A stretch of DNA of 64,000 bases from Pseudodesulfovibrio sp. JC047 (GTDB lineage Bacteria; Desulfobacterota; Desulfovibrionia; Desulfovibrionales; Desulfovibrionaceae): positions 164,364 to 228,363 of the forward strand of contig NZ_WUEH01000002.1 in NCBI RefSeq assembly GCF_010468615.1, in the 5' to 3' direction. The number at the start of each line of letters is the position of its first letter. Position 1 is the stretch's first letter. The translations under genes and the position numbers were made by a program. The notes beneath the pieces are model-generated. The model made no database searches. It was not told the DNA's origin and was given only the letters and a program-made list of their open reading frames with translations. Positions 8,730-17,516 of this stretch are shown here, piece by piece.

Positions 8730-9471
8730 TGATCCGCTCCCAGATGAAGTCGGCAATGTGGACCCCTTTCACGGGTGAATTCTTTTTCTTCAAATGCCCG
8801 GCAATATTCATCAGACATCCACAGTCGCCCACAATAAAGAGATCGACGCCGGTTTTCTCGATGTACATGGCCTTGTCCCGAACCATGGCCTCGGACAACT
8901 CCGGCTCCTTGACCGAAAAAGTCCCACCAAAGCCGCAACATTCATGCTCATTTTCCAAAGGAACGAGAGTCACATTTTCAAGTTGCTCCAGCAGCGCCTT
9001 GGAGTCTTCCACACAGTGCATTTCCCGTTCAGCGTGACAGGACGAATGCCATGTCACGCGTTTGGGTGCGCCCTTGTCTTCATACTGAACCTTCAGCGTC
9101 GCATTGAGGTATTGCGTTAATTCGTGGATCCGCTTGGAGAACCGGCAGACCATGCCATACTCCGGCCGTCCCTCGAACAACCGGGGGTAATGGTACCGCA
9201 TCATGGCCGCACACGATCCCGAAGGAACGATAATCGGATGCTCGTTGTCCTTGAAGACTTCAACCTGATGCAGGGCGACCTTGCGGGTCTGGTCCATGTA
9301 GCCGGAGTTGTAGGCTGGCTGACCGCAACAGCTCTGATCCTCGGGATACACCACATCCAGCCCTTCGCGACGAAGGAGTTTGATACCGGCCATACCGTAT
9401 TCGGGATAACACATGTCAACAAGGCAGGTGCCGAAATAATTGACGATTCCCGATGTATTGCTTGAACTCAT
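8722..9471 (-). CDS. lutA: LutA-type CCG-domain protein
   Basis: 249 residues with two cysteine-rich (CCG) repeats: CLVDMCYPE...CCGQPAYNSG in the first half and CHAERE...CCGFGGTFSV in the second. This is the heterodisulfide-reductase-like CCG fold found in LutA, GlpC and HdrB, where the cysteines bind an unusual Fe-S cluster. It is the first enzyme gene after the permease (6-bp gap) and overlaps lutB. A lactate or other 2-hydroxy-acid dehydrogenase role follows from the lutABC grouping. Confidence 0.88.
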   Translation of the reverse strand: MSSSNTSGIVNYFGTCLVDMCYPEYGMAGIKLLRREGLDVVYPEDQSCCGQPAYNSGYMDQTRKVALHQVEVFKDNEHPIIVPSGSCAAMMRYHYPRLFEGRPEYGMVCRFSKRIHELTQYLNATLKVQYEDKGAPKRVTWHSSCHAEREMHCVEDSKALLEQLENVTLVPLENEHECCGFGGTFSVKEPELSEAMVRDKAMYIEKTGVDLFIVGDCGCLMNIAGHLKKKNSPVKGVHIADFIWERING

Positions 9472-9477
9472 GATTGC

Positions 9478-10656
9478 CTACCTTTCCGCCTTGGCTGCGG
9501 CCATGCTGTACGCATCGCTTGCCTCGGCCTTCCAAAGGCCCACGCCCCTGAGAATGACGGGCAGGCAGATAACAATCAATGCCATCCAGCCGACAGCACC
9601 GAATCCGGTGGCCACCAGCGGAATCAGTCCGAACTGAGCCACGCCCCAACAGACGATGAGCAACAGCAAGGAAGCGAGAATGGAATGTTTCCGATTGTTC
9701 TCGGCCTTTTGCGCTTCGTTCATGTTCCGGCCAAACAGAATGACCAAACGGTTTGCGACACCAAAGATAAGGGACACGCCCGTGGACACGGATGCCACGA
9801 TCAAGGTGATGGACAAGACGATCGGCATGATCTGTCCGCCGATGCCTTTCTGAACAACGAACAGTGACGGCACAACCTGCGTCAATGAGCCTTCGTCATA
9901 GAAAGAGATAATACCGAAATAGGCCAGATACAGAATACCCGCATTGAGAAGGAACCCGACAAACGCGGCTTTCTTCAAATCTTTGGTATCCGGACAGGCC
10001 TTGGCGTGCACGATATATGCGCCGATGGCACAGCCCTGCAATCCACCGTATTTCAATCCCCACCACAGGGCTTCCCATACGGAGGTATCCGAACTGGCAG
10101 CAGATGTCGCGTCATGAATCGTTTTGAGGTTCGCCATAATCTTCGGAAAAAAGGCGATGATATTCGGGACATACACACCCAACAGACAGATCATCATGAA
10201 AATGGAAATAACAGTGGCAACCTTGCGCACCAGGTCCGCACCAAAAATGGTCAACAGGAAAATGACCAGACCGATAACAACCGTATTAAGGAGAAAGTTT
10301 GTTCCGAGCATCGCCTCCAAGGTGGACCCACTGGTCGCAAAAGCCACAGCCGTCGCCAAAATCATCGTCACATTCAACACCACCGAATGAATGGGACTCA
10401 TGATTTTTTCAAACGGGTAGTAAATCCGTTTGGCCCATGAAGCATAGTCATACGTGTTATATTTAACCGCCAGAACCCAGCCGAAATACAATGTAAGCCC
10501 CGTTGTGGCCATCGCGACTGCGGGCATGAAAACTGCCGTCCAATGATGCCGGATGAAGAAATCGACCGGCTGACGACCAGAGGCAAACCCACCGCCGAAA
10601 TGAACGCTAAACCATACAAACGCAAGACTGAAATACGTCAAGTTTCGTTTGCTCAT
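9478..10656 (-). CDS. YkvI-like membrane permease of the APC/LeuT-fold type
   Basis: 392 residues with about ten hydrophobic segments across the whole length, for example FSLAFVWFSVHFGGGFASG at the N-terminus and VGWMALIVICLPVIL at the C-terminus. The FGGGFASGR motif resembles the start of YkvI-family proteins, related to amino-acid permeases. The ATG at 10656 is preferred over 10671 because a GGAG lies nine bases before it. It heads the lutABC operon and so probably imports the substrate of the cluster or exports a product. The family is poorly characterised, and the substrate is unknown. Confidence 0.75.
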   Translation of the reverse strand: MSKRNLTYFSLAFVWFSVHFGGGFASGRQPVDFFIRHHWTAVFMPAVAMATTGLTLYFGWVLAVKYNTYDYASWAKRIYYPFEKIMSPIHSVVLNVTMILATAVAFATSGSTLEAMLGTNFLLNTVVIGLVIFLLTIFGADLVRKVATVISIFMMICLLGVYVPNIIAFFPKIMANLKTIHDATSAASSDTSVWEALWWGLKYGGLQGCAIGAYIVHAKACPDTKDLKKAAFVGFLLNAGILYLAYFGIISFYDEGSLTQVVPSLFVVQKGIGGQIMPIVLSITLIVASVSTGVSLIFGVANRLVILFGRNMNEAQKAENNRKHSILASLLLLIVCWGVAQFGLIPLVATGFGAVGWMALIVICLPVILRGVGLWKAEASDAYSMAAAKAER

Positions 10657-10726
10657 AACTGAAAACTCCATTTTTTAAACACGGTTAAATACCACTCAGT
10701 TACTTTTTCATGGACTTGGACGCCGA

Positions 10727-10744
10727 CAATTTAGGCCTAAATTG
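10727..10744. promoter_or_regulatory. Candidate operator upstream of the lut operon (perfect 18-bp palindrome)
   Basis: CAATTTAGGCCTAAATTG is a perfect palindrome 71 bp upstream of the permease start. It does not match the palindrome upstream of iorAB, so a different regulator may act here. A few bases upstream (10771-10786) an imperfect dyad AAAAGACG/GACTTTTA shares the GACTTT half-site with 5571-5587. Confidence 0.45.
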
Positions 10745-11130
10745 CATCTCCTGTAGCGGTATAGCTGTACAAAAGACGGACTTTTAATACGACCATTACA
10801 AAATTGTGTCAATACGATTATGACATTTTTGCGACATAACCACGCTGACCCATTTTTTTGTTATAGCGTAACTAACAAACATGATTAGTTTAAATTAAAA
10901 ATAGAACGCGCTCGATATTCAGTTCTATAAGGTCATACAATAAGATTTTATCAGCATCAAAACTGCGAAATCTCATGAAAATTTAGGGAAATGAAAAGAA
11001 AGCATAGTGTTAAATTCCGAATTAAACCGGTATTATACATGTCATTCGATATTTCTTACACGCTAAAAATGAAAACATCATACATATTAGAATACGCTAA
11101 CACTTTGAAATATTGTGACTAGATTAAAAA

Positions 11131-11330
11131 GAAAAGAGGAAAGACTGCACGCCTTTCCTCTCGCATCAAGAAAGACACCCCGTCTTCTTGAATCAAAAGA
11201 GCATAATACGATTTAAACACACGCATTGTACCTGCTTTCGTCTTTTCTCTTGAGAAGAAGGACAACGCTTCGCACGACAAAATCCGCCGAAGGGGAAAAC
11301 CGTATTTCTCAATAACTCCAGATATTCAAC
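11131..11330 (-). ncRNA. Candidate minus-strand small RNA ending in a terminator
   Basis: Two adjacent hairpins occur: 11166-11191 (TCAAGAA..GAC / GTC..TTCTTGA) and 11135-11161 (AGAGGAAAG / CTTTCCTCT). On the minus strand the second is followed by TTTTCTTTTTAAT, a good terminator. No protein gene upstream on that strand could use it, because the MCP gene is divergent. A short transcript starting near 11330 is the simplest explanation. The 5' end is a guess (weak TTGAAT/AATACG pair). Confidence 0.35.
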
Positions 11331-11482
11331 ATGAATACATTATCAATGTTATTTGAAATGCCCACATCTTCTCCCCTCGGCACTGTGACACAAGCACGCT
11401 GTCCCATAAAAAAATATATAATAGGACTAAAAGGTCAAATATCGTATCCATCTAAAAAATATGAACTTCAAGGGAGCATCTT

Positions 11483-13537
11483 ATGGCATTTAAGGATTTT
11501 TCACTTCGGATTAAAATCGGAGGAAGCGTCTGTCTCGCTGTTTCGCTCATCCTCCTTGTTTACGCAGGTATCGTTGTTTCAAAAACAGAATCGATTTCCA
11601 TTAATTCTGCCAAACAAATAGCCAATGAAATGGCAAACCGGTACGGCAATCAAGTCAAAAACAACATTGAAAGAGCCCTCGATGCCGCCGTGACCACTGC
11701 TGCGACCTATGAAGGGCTGGTCACCAACAAACGTCTTGTTGACCGAAAGGTCATCGATGAGATGCAAAAGAGCGTGCTTCGATCCGAGCCCTCTTTCTAT
11801 GGTATTCAATCCTGTTTCGAACCCAACGCGCTTGATGGCCGAGACGCTGAATTTCACGCCACAGGCGACCCGCAATGGGAACACATGGGCGGCGCATACG
11901 GGAACTATTGGTGGGAAGAGTCCGGCACTCTCAAGGTGACGAACCTGACCAAATACGACTACCCCAACACGCGTATCTGGTATCAAGGCCCACGGGACAA
12001 AAACGGTCCATACCTCACCGAACCATATTATTCGGATGTTTCCAAAACCGAAATTGCGACCATCAGCGTTCCGGTCAAGGACAACGGAAAATTCATCGGG
12101 ATCGTCGGTATTGACGTGGGTTTGGGAGCCTTTCAACAGATGGTGGATGGCATTCACCCCATGGGAAGCGGCTATGCATTCATCCTCTCCAACCAAGGGC
12201 ACTGCGTGGCCCACCCTGACAGCTCGGTCGTGGGCAAGAACTTTACCGAAGCATTTCCCCGGGAATTGAAAAGCACTATCCTCAACACCCTGGAACAGGG
12301 AAAGACATTTGAAGAATTCGTGGTTTCTCCCCTAGACAACACCGAATATCTGTTCGTGTTTCAACCGGTTCTGCTCAAGGGGACAGGAACCCCGTGGTCC
12401 ATCGGCATCGCCATTCCCAGAGACACCATCTATGCGGACGCCAACGCATTCGTCTACCTGAGCATCTTTTTGGCCATCGGAGCGATTGTCCTGGTCATTA
12501 TCCTGGTGCTTCTGATCGTCAAAAATATTACCGGCACACTGAATAAAGTCATTACCTTCGCCAAAAGAATCGCGGACGGCAATCTCATGGCCCATCTCGA
12601 TATCAACCAGAAAGACGAGATCGGCATCATGGCTTCGACGCTCACGGATATGGGCGCGAACCTCAGAGCCGTTGTCGGAGACGTGCGCACAGTGACAGGC
12701 AACGTGGCCTCCGGTTCGGAAGAGCTTTCCTCCACCTCAGTCTCCTTGTCTCAGGGCGCGACTGAACAGGCTGCGTCCATTGAAGAAATCTCGTCCAGCA
12801 TGGAAGAAATGGCCTCGAACATCAGCCAGAACGCAGAAAATTCCGCAAAAACGCAAAACCTTGCCCACGGTGCTGCCGTCCAGGCCGAAGAGGGTGGAGA
12901 AGCCGTGGCCGGTGCGGTCACCGCCATGCGCAAAATCGCTGACAAGATCAATATCATTGAAGAAATAGCCCGACAAACCAACTTGTTGGCCCTGAACGCC
13001 GCCATTGAAGCCGCGCGTGCTGGTGAACACGGCAAGGGATTTGCCGTTGTCGCCGCAGAAGTCAGGAAACTGGCGGAACGGTCCGGTGTGGCTGCGGGAG
13101 AAATCAGTCAACTCGCCGTCGAAAGCGTGGATGTCGCGGATCGGGCAGGGGAGCTGCTCAGCAAATTGGTCCCGGACATTCAGCACACGGCGGAATTGGT
13201 CGAAGACATCACCACCGCCAGCCACGAACAAAACACTGGTGCAGCGCAAATCAACGCCGCCATCCAGCAGCTCGACAGTGTGGTTCAACAAAATGCCGCG
13301 GCTTCGGAAGAAATGTCTTCGACATCGACACAACTGTCCGACCAAGCGGCACATTTGCAAGCCACGGTTGATTTCTTCAAACTCGATGAAGAGAACAGTC
13401 GCTTGACTGTCCAGGCAACCCGACCAACGGCACAGGCATTGAATCCCGCACCGTCCACTCCGAGACAGTCGGCCCATCAGGCATCAAACGGCATTGCCCT
13501 TAATATGGAAAATGACGAAGGATTTGAGCGATTCTAA
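11483..13537 (+). CDS. Methyl-accepting chemotaxis protein with dCache sensor
   Basis: 684 residues. Transmembrane helix 1 at about 13-33, a periplasmic double-Cache-type sensor at about 40-310 ([20 protein letters not shown], then [16 protein letters not shown]), transmembrane helix 2 at about 320-347, HAMP at about 345-400, then the coiled-coil signalling domain. The conserved tip ([20 protein letters not shown]) lies near 492-512. It transmits a periplasmic small-molecule signal to CheA/CheW. A GGGAG site precedes the ATG. The C-terminus (NDEGFERF) has no CheR-docking NWETF-like pentapeptide. It is divergent from the lut operon, so sensing an organic acid is possible but not shown. Confidence 0.93.
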   Translation: MAFKDFSLRIKIGGSVCLAVSLILLVYAGIVVSKTESISINSAKQIANEMANRYGNQVKNNIERALDAAVTTAATYEGLVTNKRLVDRKVIDEMQKSVLRSEPSFYGIQSCFEPNALDGRDAEFHATGDPQWEHMGGAYGNYWWEESGTLKVTNLTKYDYPNTRIWYQGPRDKNGPYLTEPYYSDVSKTEIATISVPVKDNGKFIGIVGIDVGLGAFQQMVDGIHPMGSGYAFILSNQGHCVAHPDSSVVGKNFTEAFPRELKSTILNTLEQGKTFEEFVVSPLDNTEYLFVFQPVLLKGTGTPWSIGIAIPRDTIYADANAFVYLSIFLAIGAIVLVIILVLLIVKNITGTLNKVITFAKRIADGNLMAHLDINQKDEIGIMASTLTDMGANLRAVVGDVRTVTGNVASGSEELSSTSVSLSQGATEQAASIEEISSSMEEMASNISQNAENSAKTQNLAHGAAVQAEEGGEAVAGAVTAMRKIADKINIIEEIARQTNLLALNAAIEAARAGEHGKGFAVVAAEVRKLAERSGVAAGEISQLAVESVDVADRAGELLSKLVPDIQHTAELVEDITTASHEQNTGAAQINAAIQQLDSVVQQNAAASEEMSSTSTQLSDQAAHLQATVDFFKLDEENSRLTVQATRPTAQALNPAPSTPRQSAHQASNGIALNMENDEGFERF

Positions 13538-13570
13538 CGCAGCAGTGCTTGCATTGCATTCTTGAAATGG

Positions 13571-13608
13571 ACAAAAAAAACAGGTCCCGGCACATGTCGG
13601 GACCTGTT
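13571..13608 (-). terminator. Terminator of the cytochrome operon
   Basis: AACAGGTCCCG pairs perfectly with CGGGACCTGTT. On the minus strand the stem is followed by TTTTTTTTGTCC. It lies 15 bp past the cytochrome b stop and may act weakly on the MCP transcript too. Confidence 0.85.
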
Positions 13609-13622
13609 CTTGATATCTCAAT

Positions 13623-14270
13623 TTATGAGGATTTTTTTTCCCACTCTTCCACTTCAAAGTCTTCAGGCACTTCTTCCCAGCCGGAAAACATGGCCGCCAC
13701 ATGTGCGGTCACTGAATGCCCCGTGGTCGTCATATAGACATGAATGATCAGGAAGATGAGAAGGGCAAAGCCCCCGATCAGGTGCAACACAGCCACCACC
13801 CGAAGAGAAAGGAAACTCAAGCCCCAGTCAGCCCAATTATTATATCCCCAATACAGAAAGCCAGTCACCATCTGGAACGGCAACAAAATGGCGGTCAGGC
13901 CAAGATAGGTCAACCGTTGCATGGGGTTGTGTTTGGCACTCAGGGACTTGTGAACGGGATGATCTTCTCCTTTGAATATGCCGGAACTGTAATATCGTAC
14001 CACTTCGAAAAGCTTTTTGGTGGTCGGGATATACTGTTTGTATTCGTGCGTGACAAACATCCAGAAAACAAAGAAAAAGAACATGCCAAGCCACAACAGC
14101 CCCACGGTATTGTGCAGGTCGACCGCCCCCATGAACCCCAACAACTCAAAGGAGCCGTGGATTTCAAATCCTGTTAACAAAAGCAGAATGATCGTGACAG
14201 CCTGAAACCAATGCCAAAACCGTTCGAACTTGGAATACAGATATATTTTTTTCATGGATTTTTGATGCAT
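13623..14270 (-). CDS. Membrane cytochrome b subunit (b561 / Ni-hydrogenase cytochrome b type)
   Basis: 215 residues with four to five hydrophobic helices. Histidines placed to bind two b hemes lie in FWHWFQ, LHNTVG, LHLIGG and IHVYMTT. The family passes electrons between quinones and a periplasmic partner. It starts 4 bp after the octaheme cytochrome stop, with GAGAGG just before the ATG, so the two form an operon and probably one complex: the b subunit would link the periplasmic octaheme enzyme to the menaquinone pool. A terminator follows. Confidence 0.85.
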   Translation of the reverse strand: MHQKSMKKIYLYSKFERFWHWFQAVTIILLLLTGFEIHGSFELLGFMGAVDLHNTVGLLWLGMFFFFVFWMFVTHEYKQYIPTTKKLFEVVRYYSSGIFKGEDHPVHKSLSAKHNPMQRLTYLGLTAILLPFQMVTGFLYWGYNNWADWGLSFLSLRVVAVLHLIGGFALLIFLIIHVYMTTTGHSVTAHVAAMFSGWEEVPEDFEVEEWEKKSS

Positions 14271-14273
14271 GGC

Positions 14274-15995
14274 TTACCTCTCTTTCCTTTTGAGCCCTGA
14301 AGTAAAGCGCATGACGCCATGAACCACGACCGCAAACAATGCGATACCAACGCCAAACCATCCCATGGAATCCACAATTCGTGTCGTGTCCCGACCCGGC
14401 AGATACACCCCTGAAAGGGTTGCAAGCCGACCATCAGGGGCATGACACTGCATACATTTGAGCGCGTGTTCCCGAGGCGCGACCATATGCGTGGTGGGGA
14501 AGGCATACGCTGTTTCAACAAACCCGAATTCGCCGCTGTACTGCTGCCCCGCGTATTTCATGCCGACCTCAATGGCTTTCTCCCAGTCAAACCCTTTCCA
14601 ATAGGCAGTCTTGTCCGTCTTATCAAAAGGATAGAGATGCGGAATCACCATGGTCTTGTTGATCTTGTCATAGGGTGAGATGGCCCGATGGACCTTGAAC
14701 GGCATGATTCGAGAATCCGGGTCGTTCAAATCGCCTTTGGGCCGATTCAACCACACCGCTCCCGAAGGATCAATGGCGTCTTCGGTCGTGACATGATCCA
14801 TTGTTCCATCAAACCAATAATATTCTGGAACCACGTCCTTTTCCCAAACAAATTCCCCTTTTTTCTTGAGAAAAATGGGTTTTCCCGCAGGTCCGATGAC
14901 CTTGGACTTGCCACCGACCAGCCGACCGGCTCTGGACCAATCCCACCACATCTTGGTGGACTGCGCACGGGCGAATTCAGGAATGTGACACGCCTGACAG
15001 GCCACCCTGTCGGTGTGGTCATTGAGTTTGGAATACATACCCCCGCTCATGTGTGGCTGATCGCCATGGCAAGATTCACACATGATCTTGTCTCCAAGGT
15101 CATCCTGAAGCAGACTCTTGCGCTCAACGGCAGCCGGTTTTTCATAAATTCGCCCGGCAATATGGTGATTACGCGTGGTGTGACATCGGGTACACGCAAA
15201 ATCCTGCCCCCCGGATCCCCTTGTGCCCATATGAACGTCGAGTGTCTTGTCTGGATTCACCAATGATGAATCCAGATCTCCATGTTTAACGGCATCTGCC
15301 CCACCGCCGAAGAAATGGCAGGTGCCACAATTTTTCCGTGTCGGTCGCCCAACAGACTGAGCCACCAACGACCAATCTGGGGCAAAATAGGTTTTCCCAT
15401 TTGATTTGAACACCACCCCTTTCTGTTCACCTGGATGCAGCGGGTCCGCGACATATTTCGCAGGGTAGCCAGCGCCAGCCGGAAACTTCTTGTACGTTCC
15501 CGTGCGTTCATGACACACGAGACAGTCAACTTTTTCCTGTGACGAGAAATCAAAATGGATGTCCTTCCAACCATACCCGGCATGACATGATGTGCAACGA
15601 GCCTCGTTGCTTGCCGTGTTAATTCAGAAATTGTTGACGGAAATGCCCCCTTTTCCGAATTTGGCAGGATTGCCGGCCTCATCCTTGTCGCGCCATGTCC
15701 AGTGGATTGTTTCATGAAACTGCAACGCGGCCAGGTTGTGACATCCGAGACACGCCTTGGTCACCGCTTCAGGTTGCATGGTCTTCTGGGCTTCCGAGTC
15801 AAATCGCAATTGCGCAAACTGACTGTGATCCGCCGTGATCGTCTGTGTCAGCGGTTTTGCCTTGGTCGCCTGAATAGCCAACTTTCTGCCAGGAGCATTC
15901 TCATGATCCACTGCGGCCCACCCAACTCCAACATGCACCACCACAAGCAACACTGCCAGGGCCATCAACAGCAGTCGCCGATTCCGAGTAATCAT
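14274..15995 (-). CDS. Octaheme c-type cytochrome (tetrathionate-reductase-like family), probable selenoprotein with in-frame TGA
   Basis: Read through a single in-frame TGA at 15624-15626, the product is 573 residues. It has a signal or anchor peptide (residues 1-28), eight CxxCH heme sites (C82, C134, C158, C223, C268, C306, C333, C514) and a C-terminal membrane helix at about 543-563. The TGA is codon 124, between VNNF and INTASNEARCTSCH. From memory, octaheme tetrathionate reductase-type proteins have a cysteine at this point, close to the active-site heme. A hairpin begins 13 bases after the TGA, as expected for a bacterial SECIS. The start at 15995 has a perfect AGGAGG. If the TGA were a stop, the 123-residue and 414-residue halves would separate hemes that belong together. 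A nonsense pseudogene is the alternative, but both halves are otherwise intact. Located in the periplasm, membrane-bound; substrate unknown (sulfur or nitrogen oxyanion). Confidence 0.85.
15594..15610 (-). promoter_or_regulatory. Candidate bacterial SECIS element
   Basis: Minus-strand GCAACGAGGCTCGTTGC folds into a perfect 7-bp stem with a GGC apical loop. The stem starts 14 bases and the loop lies about 21-23 bases downstream of the TGA, which matches the spacing of the E. coli fdhF element (GGU loop about 18-20 bases after UGA). It is inside the coding sequence, as bacterial SECIS elements are. Confidence 0.65.
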
Positions 15996-16163
15996 GGATA
16001 ACCTCCTGTTACTCTCTCCCGCCATTTCCCAACGGTCTCACGAGCCCCAAAAGATACTCGTTTACCTATATGTGCATGTTTTCACGAAGAATGTCCATGA
16101 ATCGAATTATTTTTACGGTCATTTGGTACTATTTGTATGAAAACGGGGTATTATATCCACATT

Positions 16164-17168
16164 CTATCCCTTAAGAGGGGGAGAAACCATGTTTTCGACC
16201 ACGGCCTGGGGAAACCCGAAAATCCGTGAGGTAAACCGCACGTACCAGGCGGCGGACTGCACCTGTATGACATAGGCCAAAGCCAGGACCAGAGCGGCAT
16301 CCGAGCCTTTTTGGCCAAATGCATTCAGGGCGATGGCAAGGGCAATGGACAGGTTGCGCATGACCGACCCATAGACCAGGGCGATAGCGTCATCTCGTGA
16401 CAAAAAGAACTTACCTATAACAGTACTCAATACAAAATTCACCGAATAGATCAAAATAAGCGGTACGAGTATATCGAACAAGACTTCCGGGGCCGAGACA
16501 ATGGTGCGTGCTTTGAGAGCCAGAGCCACAAACACGATCCCAAGAACACCAAGGGTGGAAATCGGAGGGAACTTTGGTCCCACCTTTTTTTGAAAAACAG
16601 TCTGCCCATATCGTTTGACCAAGGCCCGTTGGGTCACAAATCCCAAAAACATGGGCAAAAATACGATCAGCACAATCTGTTTGAAAACGGCCAGAATCTC
16701 TATGGACAGTGTTTCTCCCATGAGTGCCTGCACATACACAGGGGTTGCCAACGAGCCACACACCAGCCCGATAACGGTCATCTTGATGGCGGCAGACATG
16801 TTTCCCTTGGCAAACCCGGTCCAGGAAATGGTCATTCCACTGGTCGGGACCAATCCGACCAAAAGCAGTCCGAGGGCCAGGGAGGGAGCGTCTTTGAAAA
16901 AAAGGAGACCAATGCCATACGCCAAAAAAGGGACCACCCCGAAATTCAAGAGCTGTGTCAGTATTTGAGCTTTGCCATCGCCCCCCTCAAAGACCTTTTT
17001 GATCTTGAGCGTGACCATCATGGGGTACACCATGAGAAAAGTGAACGGGACGATCAGGGCTGTAAGCCAGCGCGCGTCGGCAAACAATCCATACAGAAAC
17101 CCGGCCGTCATCATCACAGGGATGGCGACGACCAGATTTTTCGTTATTTTTTGAAGGATTCCAAACAT
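16164..17168 (-). CDS. SBF/ACR3-like membrane transporter
   Basis: 334 residues with nine to ten hydrophobic helices, in the bile acid:sodium symporter / arsenite efflux (ACR3) superfamily. Typical segments are LVPTSGMTISWTGFAKGN near the middle and GSVMRNLSIALAIALNAFG near the C-terminal third. The family exports arsenite or imports organic acids. No ArsR, ArsC or ArsM gene is nearby, so arsenite is not secure. It follows a zinc-ribbon protein by 21 bp and is divergent from a Crp/Fnr regulator across an FNR box. Confidence 0.75.
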   Translation of the reverse strand: MFGILQKITKNLVVAIPVMMTAGFLYGLFADARWLTALIVPFTFLMVYPMMVTLKIKKVFEGGDGKAQILTQLLNFGVVPFLAYGIGLLFFKDAPSLALGLLLVGLVPTSGMTISWTGFAKGNMSAAIKMTVIGLVCGSLATPVYVQALMGETLSIEILAVFKQIVLIVFLPMFLGFVTQRALVKRYGQTVFQKKVGPKFPPISTLGVLGIVFVALALKARTIVSAPEVLFDILVPLILIYSVNFVLSTVIGKFFLSRDDAIALVYGSVMRNLSIALAIALNAFGQKGSDAALVLALAYVIQVQSAAWYVRFTSRIFGFPQAVVENMVSPPLKG

Positions 17169-17189
17169 GCACTATCCTCGTTTAAACGA

Positions 17190-17408
17190 TCAATCCTGTC
17201 CGGAATCGCCCATTTCCGTTTCTCGGCATTCCGGATCGGAACAACACGGAGCCTCGCCATCGCGATACACCACCACACCACTGCGGACCGGTTCCACGAT
17301 AAAGCGGCTGGCACATTCGGCACAATTGACATAAAAGGGACGATAATCTCCATGATCGGTGGTTTCCTGGCCTGCGTTGCAATACGGGCAATGAACTTGG
17401 GTACTCAT
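17190..17408 (-). CDS. Small zinc-ribbon protein
   Basis: 72 residues. CPYCN near the start and CAEC about 20 residues later make a four-cysteine zinc site. The C-terminal half has CCSDPEC, a possible second metal site. A strong AAGGAGG precedes the ATG. It is first in a two-gene operon with the SBF/ACR3-like transporter, so a redox or metal role for that operon is plausible. I do not recognise a named family. Confidence 0.75.
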   Translation of the reverse strand: MSTQVHCPYCNAGQETTDHGDYRPFYVNCAECASRFIVEPVRSGVVVYRDGEAPCCSDPECRETEMGDSGQD

Positions 17409-17474
17409 GAGAACCTCCTTACAGTGTTTTGTTCTGATGTGCCTTCACCCTATCCATTCAACAGCGGTCAGCCA

Positions 17475-17488
17475 TTGATCTCGATCAA
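17475..17488. promoter_or_regulatory. Perfect FNR-type box
   Basis: TTGATCTCGATCAA matches TTGAT-N4-ATCAA exactly. It lies 29 bp before the Crp/Fnr gene start and 67 bp before the divergent zinc-ribbon gene. The regulator next to it has the E-xx-SR recognition-helix pattern of FNR, so autoregulation plus control of the divergent operon is likely. Confidence 0.75.
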
Positions 17489-17516
17489 CACAACACACTT
17501 TTTTCAGGATTTCTTC

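Larger units (their letters stand above)
10657..11482. other. Long AT-rich intergenic region between the lut operon and the MCP gene
   Basis: About 826 bp with no convincing ORF. It holds an 18-bp palindrome, a weaker dyad, two back-to-back hairpins with a U-tract readable on the minus strand, and a TATAAT at 11417-11422 before the MCP start. The middle (about 10800-11100) is very AT-rich and I see nothing definite there. Confidence 0.5.

Noticed and set aside
11331..11621. 96-residue ORF overlapping the MCP start
   Set aside because: It overlaps a certain gene in another frame, with no ribosome site and no motif.
14274..15518. Separate 414-residue multiheme protein starting at MCHERTG
   Set aside because: The start is a GTG within a CxxCH motif (CLVCH), with no ribosome site and no signal peptide. 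Upstream sequence in the same frame carries two further complete heme sites up to the TGA, so it is the rest of the octaheme protein.
14274..15995. Octaheme cytochrome as a nonsense pseudogene
   Set aside because: Both sides are intact and in frame, all eight heme sites and the downstream cytochrome b gene are preserved, and a SECIS-like hairpin sits at the right distance. Kept only as the alternative.
16164..17168. Confirmed arsenic resistance operon
   Set aside because: Only an SBF/ACR3-like transporter is present. No arsR, arsC, arsM or arsA lies nearby, and the regulator is Crp/Fnr-type.
16590..17516. N-terminal 309-residue extension of the Crp/Fnr regulator
   Set aside because: The extension is antisense to the transporter and zinc-ribbon genes and runs through the FNR box. 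The family starts at 17517.
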